DNA from: Entomortierella parvispora | Taxonomy: Eukaryota; Mortierellomycota; Mortierellomycetes; Mortierellales; Mortierellaceae | Assembly (NCBI GenBank): GCA_963573315.1 | Contig: OY752140.1 | Location: forward strand, 3,720,001-3,784,000 | Length of the DNA stretch: 64,000 bases | Reading direction: 5' to 3' | In this document: positions 55,965-64,000 of the stretch, in pieces | Numbering within the stretch: the first letter of the stretch is position 1 | Layout: each line of letters starts with the position of its first letter | Notes under the pieces: generated by a model | Seen by the model: only the letters and a program-made list of their open reading frames with translations | What the model was told of the DNA's origin: nothing | The model's database searches: none | Translations under genes and position numbers: made by a program

Positions 55965-58539
55965 ATGTCGACCGCATTCGATGCCTCGTTGCATCAACAA
56001 CTCACTTCGCCCGCCTCGTCCTCTTCCTCTTCGACCTTCCACTATGTGCATCCCCAGCATCAGCATCTGAACCAGCAGCATCAGAACCAGCACCTACTCC
56101 AGACCCAGACCCAGACCCAGACCCAGACCCAGACCCAGCAATACCAGCACCAGCAGCACCAACACCAGCCCCACCAACACCAGCAGCACCAACACCAACA
56201 CCAACACCAGCATCAGCATCAGCATCAGCATCACTCGCAGCATCACCACCCGCACTTGACCCACGCTCAGCAGATACAGCAGCAGCAAATGTTGCTCCAA
56301 CAGCAGCAGCACCTACAGTTACAACAACAGCAATATCTGCAGCTCCAGCTCCAACGGCACCAACAACACCAACAACACCAACAGCAACAACAGCAACAAC
56401 AGCAACAGCAACAGCTACAACAGCAACTCCAATTGCAGCATGACCAGGCGTTCATTGATGAATGCTGCTCCCTGACCCATGACATTACTGATTTCTGTTG
56501 CTCTACTGTCGAGCCCAGTTCCTGCTGCGGGCCCCAAACAAGGCTTTCGCTCGAGGCCCTTGAATGCTGCAACAGTCCGCATGCGCATGCACCCCCTGTC
56601 ATTGGTGGCTATGCTCCCCCCGAGACTGAATGTTGCATCGGTGACACCGCAAATAAGGATGACATGGACAACGACTGCTGTCAAGAACTGACCCCCCCTG
56701 CTCTGAGTGTAAGCACTGGCCAGGCGGCAACATGCTGCTCGGAGCATCCTGAGGTGCTGGATGACTGCTGCCAAACATGCTGTCCAGAGTCTACCACTGG
56801 TCAATCGCCCACCGAGGCGACTTCGAGCTCCAGCTCGGGGGCCATGTCCAGCTCAGCGTCCGTGGCCTCGACCACACCCATGCTAACCCCGCTCCAGACG
56901 CCCAATGCCATGCAAGGGCTACACTATATGCCTGTCCACTCCTCGCAGTGCTCTCCCGCTGATCCGTAAGTTTTAGCCCTTCTCTTCTCGAGAATGACTC
57001 GAGGATGCATTGATTTAATCCCCGCGGATGCTACCCGTCAGGATTTTGTCTTTTAATCCCCCCACGTTTTTTCTTTGTTCCTGTTAATCTAGCAGTAACT
57101 GGTCAATGGGCGACAACAAGCTTCACCACCATACCGAAGGGCATTCCAGCAGCGGCGCGCAGTCGGCCTTTCACTTTGTACCTAATGCGGCCTCTGGTGT
57201 CCTGATCAACAAGGCCAGCATCGCGTATAATGATAGCAGTAATAGCCACAGCCACAATCATGGTCACCACCATCATAACAACAACAACAGCAGCACCGGA
57301 GAGCTATCATACCACCACTCATGCGACTCTTTTACAGGGATGAATCACTCATCATCCTCGCTTGCCTTCGCCAGCTCTGCGTCAATGACCCCAGATCCCA
57401 TGGATCCTGCAGAGCTTGATCACATCATTCGTTGCCTGTGGACTGGATGCTCTGCAGAGTTCTTATCGCAGGAGGATCTGCTTCCCCATGTTTCGCAAAG
57501 ACATGTGCCTCTTCCTGAGATTGATCATCCGCTGTGTCTCTGGGAAGAGTGCTCAACTGAGCAGATGGACAGTGGTAAACTGATCGAGCATCTCTGCTCA
57601 GATCACCACATTGTTCCCCAAACCTCGATCCCAGAGTCTGGTATTCTTCGACCTGAACCGATCATCAAAAAGGCCCCTTCTCCCGATACCCCCGTCACGT
57701 CCTCGTTACCGAGAGCACTGCGGACTGCAGAAGAGGTAAAGACCCCCGAAGGCGAGGAACACCAACTTCGATGTCGTTGGAAGGGATGTAGTCGCACGTT
57801 TTCCAACTTTGATGCTTTGACCAGTCATTTGAGCGAGGATCACATTGGCAACGGCAAGAGCGAGTATGTTTGCGAATGGGAAGACTGTGAACGGCATGGT
57901 CGCGTCTTTGGACAGCGACAAAAGGCCATGCGCCATATCCAGACACATACTGGCGATAAACCGTACCAGTGTCATATATGCAAGAAACGATTCTCTGAGG
58001 CCAACATCATGTCCCAGCATATGCGGACACACACGGGTGAGAAACCATTCAAGTGCCCAGAGCCAGGATGTGGACGCGAATTTTCCATCTCGGGTGCCCT
58101 TACTATCCACCGACGGATCCATTCAGGAGAAAAGCCATTCAAGTGCAAGTTTGAGGGTTGTAACAAGTGGTTCTCGGAGAGTTCGAATCTGACAAAACAT
58201 TTGCGAGTGCACACTGGCGAGCGACCGTTCCAATGTCCGTTCCCTGGGTGCGGAAAGAAGTTCTCACGACCTGATCAAGTGACGCGACACAGGCGGACGC
58301 ATATGACTGCGGCCGAAAAGGCAGCAGCAGATGCCCTGTCCAAATCTCACAGCGGTGGCGCAAAAGGAACGGGTGCCCGCAAGCGAGAGGCTACAGAGCC
58401 GTCTTCTACCGAATCTCAGTCGGATGAAGCAGAGGATGGTGAAGCTCAAGGCAATGACGCTTGGTCAGCCGAGGCGTCGCTATCGGTGTCCCAGGAGCTG
58501 CTCGCCGATGGTCACACTGTCAAGCGAACAAAGACCTGA
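55965..58539 (+). CDS. Zap1-like zinc-responsive C2H2 transcription factor with Gln/His tract and paired-cysteine region
   Basis: Nuclear transcription factor resembling yeast Zap1, the regulator of zinc uptake genes. Exons 55965-56965 and 57093-58539 give 815 aa. Residues 30-165 are Gln/His-rich with a (Gln-Thr)n run. Residues 165-275 carry nine Cys-Cys pairs (DECCSL, DFCCST, SSCCGP, LECCNS, TECCIG, NDCCQE, ATCCSE, DDCCQT, QTCCPE). A His/Asn/Ser-rich stretch follows. The finger region (about 449-740) starts with CLWTGC and CLWEEC fingers, like the zinc-sensing ZF1-ZF2 pair of Zap1. It then has CRWKGCSRTF, the junction GKSEYVCEWEDC (Zap1: GKSEYQCLWHDC) and four canonical fingers with HTGEKPF-type linkers. 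The intron ends in a tandem AGCAG acceptor; both choices keep frame. Zinc sensing by the Cys pairs is inference. Confidence 0.85.
56098..56442 (+). repeat. CAG/CAC/CAA triplet and CAGACC hexamer repeat tract in coding sequence
   Basis: Imperfect microsatellite coding for a Gln/His-rich region. It contains at least seven copies of CAGACC (Thr-Gln alternation) at 56098-56138, then CACCAA, CATCAG and CAACAG blocks. Likely length-variable between strains. Confidence 0.85.
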
Positions 58540-60671
58540 TCTCGCTTCTCTAAACAATTGGGGGCTGGCATGTAAAAACATTATCTATCCACTATAAACT
58601 TGTATTTCTACGTGCATGACCAGCGAACATTGGAGTTGTCCTCACCATTCGGTATTCAAACGTAAACAAAGGAAGGAAGGGGGTGGAAGAAGTGTGTTCA
58701 AAACCCAAGGCGGTATAGAATTTCAAGGATGAGGAGACTAGGCTGACTTTGAAGGGGTGCGATGGGAGTGGTGAGGAGGAAAAGAGGTGAAGAATCCAAC
58801 GGTCCAAACGAGGGCAACGACTGGTGCAACAAGAGACGGTCAGTGGGATCTCCCAGCCATTTTTTTTTTTTGGACATTCGCCGAAATTCGCCGATGTATT
58901 TTTTGCTTGATCACTGGAAAGACCATGGCAAAGGGTATCTAAGAATCCAAGAATTACTGTGAAAATCATCAGACTGGCGTTTTTATTTTTTCAATTGGTA
59001 AAGTAAAATCCCTTTGGCTCAGAGGAAATTTGCAGTGGCGAGGCAAAAAAGTTTTTTAACCTGAGGAGGATGGGTGGATTGGCGGATCAACTGGCTTGAC
59101 CATGAAAGCGGACTGGCGCCAGGGACAAGCCCAATTGACGACGATACTGGTACCACAAATCCAACGAGATGGCCCACCGGTTGGCACTCCGATTAGCATA
59201 GCCCATGATTCACTTTAGCCCACCAGTTGGTGTCTTCTGGCTCGCCTACCTATATTTGTCTATGTCCAAACGCGCGATTTTGGCTTACAAGTTGAATCGA
59301 AAAGGTGATTTCACAGGAACTCCAAATTTGAATATATTGGCCCTGCCTCTTTGTCTCACAGTCAACCAGAAGTTTCCATCCTGCCCCACGTAATCCTATT
59401 CATGACCTGTTGGTGTAGGACGTGGTCCTCCCCTCCTCCAGGCCAGAGGACTTGAAAGCCGGACAGGGGCTGGGCGAACATGCCAATGAAGAGGTACAGT
59501 GGAGTCAAACGAGATATGTCAATTGACCACAGGAATTTGACCATAATTTGGCTCAGAGCGAGTGCACGCACATGCGCCGCCTTTGCCACCATCCTCGTGC
59601 CATCACTTTGTTGGCAGCAAGTTTTGCACTTCAGCTGACGAGGTGGCTGGGTTCAGAGCTTGTCAATGGCTCACAATTGGTTTATCGGTCATAGATATTG
59701 CCCATGGGACGGGACCAAAAGCGAGACCATGCTGTCGAGCTTTTGTCTTTTGGTCGACAACGGTCCTCATGACAAATAAATACCCGTTGTGCTACATTGA
59801 GGTAAATTTGGCCCTTGGGATAGGACGGTCCTTCGAGCAGTAGAGGAGGATCGACTAGCTCAAGTAAATGCCCTTTAACTCAGCAAGAGGCAAGATCTGC
59901 CGCGCGGCTAAGCGCTTTATTCTCTTTGGCTTATACAATCGGGGTAATACCTGTGCAAACACAACACAAGAAATTGCATGCAATTTCTGAATTCAGGCAC
60001 CATTGCACCCAATGTGACACGAAAAAATGCCAGGGGAGAGAAAGGAATCGATCAGGGCGTCCCTTCTCTATTGTTCGATCGCACTTAATTTTTATTTGCA
60101 CCTGCATGCTGCATGTGTTTGGAGCACGGAGGGGGAAGGCCGTCTTTGCTTGGGAGAACGACCGAGCTATTCCACTCACTGCGTGGACCCCCCCCCCCCC
60201 CATACTTCATATTGGATGCACACTTGTCTCGATGAGCTCCCAAGGTTAATGAACCATCCAAGTGGCGAAGGGAGGAAACACCTTCGACCGATCGAAAAAC
60301 TCTCGGTATCGTACTTATATCAAGTCGGTCCCCCGCATCCCCTGGACTTGAAACCTCATTTTGTGCTTTTCTTCCTTCTTTCCTTTGTCTCCTCTCCCTG
60401 TATCTTGCCCTGCTCTCCCTCCGTTTCCTCGCCCCCTCTCCTTCTCAGGGACATCGCACCTCGGCAGCTGAAGATCATTCTCTAAACGATCTCTACTGCT
60501 AGCCCTTCCTGTCCTCGCAACATCGAGCGTCTCTCACCATCCCTGCGCACTCAATCCCTCCTACTTACCCCCTCTTCTGCAGTATCATCGCTTCTCTCAC
60601 CTTCTGCCACAATCAAACGAACTCTTTTATACCAATTCACATACTCCTCCCTACAACCCTTTTTCAGGCCT
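58540..60671. other. Longest gene-free stretch of the window
   Basis: About 2.1 kb. It contains the 3' flank of the Zap1-like gene, a T-run at 58861-58871, a run of 14 C at 60188-60201, and a pyrimidine-rich leader at 60355-60660 before the secreted-protein gene. No open frame shows a recognisable protein. No tRNA or transposon end was seen. Confidence 0.45.
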
Positions 60672-62495
60672 ATGATAATGTTTCGCCGTCACGTAAGCGC
60701 CATTGTGTGCGTCTGGTTCATTTGCCTCGCTCTCCTTGACAGACCTGTCCTTGCGGACCCAACAGCAGATGCTGTAGCTGCAGCAATTGATCAAGAAGGC
60801 GTACCCATGAAGTCTATCCCTATTCACTTTATGCCTCGTTCGGACGCTGGTCGTCAACGAACGTTGAACAAGTTCCAACCCAAGGACAGTGTTCAGCTCC
60901 GATTCATCGACGCTGAAAAGGGCAGCTACTACGGTGCCTGTCATCACGTCGATATGGATGTGGAGCTCCAGACCGAGGATGGAAAATCCGCAATCAAATC
61001 CTTGAACCCCTACGCCTTCCAGCATGCAGTCCAGTCCATCTCTTGCTCGGGCACCCAATTTAATTTGAAATTGGATCCAGAGTACGCAAACCAGGTCCGG
61101 CGCTGGAACTTTTCCCCTTCCAAATTGATTGCGATCGTTATTCCTCATGACTTTGTGGACCTCAAGAAGAACGCAGCTTGTTATAAGGATCTGGACACCA
61201 AAGCCAAGAAATGGATAAAGGAACACCCACTGGAGACGGTGGTCAAGATGGTGAAAAAGCCTCAGTTCTTGGATGCCAAGGACCCGAATACTGTCAGCCT
61301 GACGATCGTCCAGACAAGTCTTTGGTCTCAATTGAATCGCGCGCAGTCTGTTCGGATCAACCACCGACCCTTGGACGAGATGATTCCTTTGTACTTTTCG
61401 AAACGCTCGATTGGTGAACAAGAAGGCCCCATGTGGGATTATGAACATGACATGCAATCCGCGACCTCTCAAGTTTCGGGCCAGATCTCGAATCAGAATG
61501 TCAACGCCAACATGGACCAAAGCTCCGTGAAGGGCTATGGTAATGAGCAAAATCTTTTCACGTCCTCGCTCTCGCTTGTTCGCGTTTTTTTCGGTCGTCT
61601 AACGCGTTCTACCATTTCCCTTTGTCTGTTTCCGAACTGAAAAAAAAAAGCCCAGGCGGACATGTCTTGGTCGCAGACCTGTATCAAAAACATCTTTACC
61701 GGCAGCATGGACTGTGCCAAGTGGGGTATCTCCAGTTCCAAGATCTCGGGTATGACTCAAATCAATCATCAGGCTCAGATCTCTGTCAAGAACTCTGGCA
61801 ACGGCGCCCTCTCCAAGAGAAGCGAGAACCCCATGTTGACGCTCACCAACATCAATGTTACAACACCCTCATTCGATCTCATGAACCCCATCCCTCTCCT
61901 TGGCTTCAGTGTCCCCGGTGTCTTTGACATGGGCGCCAACGTTGCCTTGACTGGAGCGGTCTCGGTCGCCATCCTCGTGCAAGCTACCAAGGATGTTTTG
62001 GTCAACACTGGCAGTTCAGCCAGTTGTCCTTGGATCATTGATTGGAACGGCAGTTTCACTCAAATTCCAACCATCCAATTTGGTACCTGCACTCTCCCCA
62101 CTGCTTCTAATCGCGTCTTGAGCGTTCAAGAGCGAGATGTTGTCGAGAGCACAGATGAGGCTTTGGCGACTTTGGAGTCAAAGGACTCGACCCAGACAAG
62201 ACAAACGGCCTCGGTGAGCGTCGGGATGACAGTGACACCCTCCGTGGGTATGTCCCTCCAAGTCTTTGGCTTCACAGCTCTCTCGGCCGGTATTGGCTCC
62301 CCTATTCATGTCGATGTCAACACTCATTGGGACACCAACAGCACGCCTCAGTGCCCTGCTAATAATGTAGCTACAAGCTTGGATGGTAATGCGGCTCTGC
62401 AGCTGACGGGTTCTTTCTTTGGATTTAGTAAGGCAATCCCAGTGGTCCAGAGTCCTACTTTGGCTACGCCCCCAGTGTGCATCCCCCACATATAA
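60672..62495 (+). CDS. Secreted protein of unknown function
   Basis: Exons 60672-61539 and 61651-62495 join in phase to 570 aa. The N-terminus is a signal peptide (MIMFRRHVSAIVCVWFICLA, probably cut after VLA before DPTAD). The middle part has five or six Cys (YGACHHVD, SISCSG, AACYKD, TCIKN, MDCAKW). The C-terminal half is Thr/Ser/Val-rich with alternating hydrophobic residues, suggesting beta structure (VFDMGANVALTGAVSVAIL; SVGMTVTPSVGMSLQVFGF), and ends with VCIPHI. No transmembrane helix beyond the signal peptide, and no GPI signal, is clear. I do not recognise a family. The intron acceptor is preceded by A rather than pyrimidines (AAAAAAAAAAG), but it is the only one that keeps frame. 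AATAAA lies at 62576-62581. Confidence 0.75.
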
Positions 62496-62823
62496 AACAC
62501 CCTCATGGTCGGTCGATCTGTGTTCCATTTATGAACCTCACCATTCAATCGCGTTTCTTTGAAACCTAATGAAAGAATAAAGACTGCAACGACTACAACG
62601 ACTTGCCTCGAGGAGCTATCAAGCATGCGAACAGAACGATGCAGCTTTGGATGTTTAACAAATGATTGTGGGCCACTACTGAACATGAGTAGACTTCGAC
62701 GCGTCCGGCTCCTTTAGCGAGCTTTCGACGCGGTCCCTTTTTGATGAGTATATTACAAATTTATTGCTACAGTCAAACAATCCTTGTCTCCAAGACGAAA
62801 GATGACCTTGTCGTGATCAGCGA
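62496..62823. other. Convergent intergenic region
   Basis: About 330 bp holding the 3' ends of the secreted-protein gene and the DUF3712 gene, with AATAAA (+) at 62576-62581. I see no gene. Confidence 0.4.
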
Positions 62824-64000
62824 TTAGAAGCCTTTCCTGACCTCCGCTTCAACTCCATCCTTGATAAAGTCGACCCACATCTCCATGTTGCCAACTCGGG
62901 CTTTGATGTGACAGATCACATCAACCTCCAAAGATCCGCCTAGTGCTTTTTTCAATGCCTCATATCCGACCGAAGAAAGATCAAACGCCACTGGTAACCT
63001 CGGCGTCTTGACATACCCAGAGTTCTCGTCTTGATGGTCATTGGCGGGGATAAGAATCGGTTTTGGACTCGTAATGTCGTGTTCAAAGTCGACGAGGATA
63101 TGCCCTAATGGTTCTTCCTTGTACGACGCCGTGCCATTGACATACAGCACCGTAATCTCAGTGTCCAGAGGGTTCTTGAGCTCCAACACAAGCATTGAGC
63201 TCAGCAGGTACATGGTCGCCGAGATCAAAAAATCCTGGTCGATAACTGGTAAATGAGATGAAATGGCAAACTCGGACAGCATTGGCTGCAACAGTGGAAT
63301 GTGAGTAGAGCCTGGGTATCCCAAGACCTCAATCGTCGTGGAGTTGTCACCAGAGATATACTTTGAAATAAAGGCCCTGGATGCATTTCGGGCTTCCTCT
63401 GGATCACAGTCGGGGTCACTGGGTCCTTTTCGATTGCAGTGAAGAGCAGGGTTCATCATACCAAAACACTCGATGGTATTGTTACCTGCGACTAATTTCA
63501 GGTCTGGAACAGTCGCCATTCCTACCACATAGCCAGCATGCGACCATAGAAACGTGACGTCACCAAGACTAGCACTGATGTGAGAAGGGTTCCAAAGGAC
63601 CAAAGTCGCTTTCACGGTGAGAGACTGGTTAGTACTGTCAATGACGTCCAGGCCCAGGAGCGTTGGTGGTTCACTTATCAGACCCCCTAGACCTATTTTT
63701 ACATGGACAGGGGGTTGGTCAATCGCTAATCACCTTCAAGCTTCGACAATGTTAAAAATATACAATCAACTCACCCTTTTGCTTTGTGGCAACCTCAAAC
63801 GAGATTGGGCCAAGTTCAAAGATTCCAAGACCTGTTTCAACCACGGCCAGGGCATCGCCTGCGATGCCAATCTCGATCAACTCCTCCGTAAATGATCGGT
63901 TCAAAAAGGCATTGAATTCTGGAAGACGACCGTGAAGAACTCTGACCGTTTTTTGGTTGACCTCCAGGTCCACTTTTAGACTGGTGCCTTCCTGCTGACT
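62824..64000 (-). CDS. DUF3712 family protein, 5' part outside the window
   Basis: C-terminal part of a gene that enters from beyond position 64000. The last two exons are 64000-63775 (partial) and 63692-62824, with a consistent phase, giving about 365 visible residues. The repeated lipid-transfer-like beta units (VDLEVNQKTVRVLHGRLPEF; LVLWNPSHISASLGDVTFLW; LVLELKNPLDTEITVLYVNG) and the YxxGxATVPDLKLVAGNN pattern fit the DUF3712 family of fungal membrane proteins, which includes the vacuolar protein Tag1. The usual N-terminal transmembrane helix would lie outside. The protein ends VDFIKDGVEAEVRKGF. Function in this organism is unknown. Confidence 0.75.

Noticed and set aside
55670-56443. A + frame with Pro-Asp and Thr/Ala repeats overlapping the Zap1-like gene
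   Set aside because: It is the shifted reading of the CAG/CAC repeat tract; the Gln/His frame continues into the zinc fingers.
60651-61550. A 299-aa minus-strand frame opposite the secreted protein
   Set aside because: It lacks domain similarity and its rank vanishes once the + strand signal peptide and two-exon model are considered.

Overview
This is a eukaryotic, intron-rich, gene-dense window, most likely from an early-diverging fungus of the Mortierella group (Mortierellomycotina). The evidence is short introns with GT...AG ends, about one gene per 2.5 kb, a NACHT-pentapeptide-WD40 protein and a DUF3712 protein of kinds I associate with Mortierella, a fungal TOK-type K+ channel, a Zap1-like zinc regulator and an Ssb-type Hsp70. 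The genus assignment rests on memory of these families and was not searched. I rebuilt the spliced models by hand from splice sites, reading phase and family similarity. Most close exactly to the expected family length (AP-2 sigma 142 aa, Ssb 615 aa, Pus7 665 aa).

Layout. 0-7 kb: APS2 (+), CENP-K (-), PUS7 (+), and an acinus-like SAP/RSB protein (+). 7-11 kb: queuosine-nucleotide glycosidase QNG1 (-), then a tandem pair of 85-aa two-EF-hand proteins (+). 11.9-22.2 kb: a 1749-aa NLR-like protein with 12 near-identical WD40 repeats (-), then a TOK-like two-pore K+ channel with a tail of about 700 residues (-). 23-30 kb: a homologue of the metazoan elongation factor NELF-B (+), converging on a 1128-aa coiled-coil protein (-). 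30.7-38 kb: a secreted M28 zinc aminopeptidase (-) and an Atos/FAM214 homologue (+). 38.6-45.5 kb: a small secreted Cys-rich protein (-), GPI ethanolamine-phosphate transferase PIGO (+), and a Ser-rich hypothetical protein (+). 46-52 kb: a decayed pseudogene (-), Ssb-type Hsp70 (-) and tRNA methyltransferase DNMT2 (+), the last two head-to-head across 206 bp. 52-59 kb: dihydroxyacid dehydratase ILV3 (-) and the Zap1-like regulator (+). 60.6-64 kb: a secreted protein of unknown function (+) and a DUF3712 protein cut by the window edge (-).

Functional themes. Three genes modify or feed modification of tRNA (PUS7, QNG1, DNMT2), and a fourth encodes a ribosome-associated chaperone (SSB). QNG1 and DNMT2 are of special interest together, because queuosine at position 34 is known to promote DNMT2 methylation of C38 in tRNA-Asp. 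The most unusual items are the NELF-B homologue (NELF is absent from model yeasts), the homogenised WD40 array, the paired-cysteine domain of the zinc regulator, and three genes whose first coding exon is only the ATG. I found no tRNA, rRNA, CRISPR array or intact transposon, and no clear candidate for a wholly new multi-gene system.
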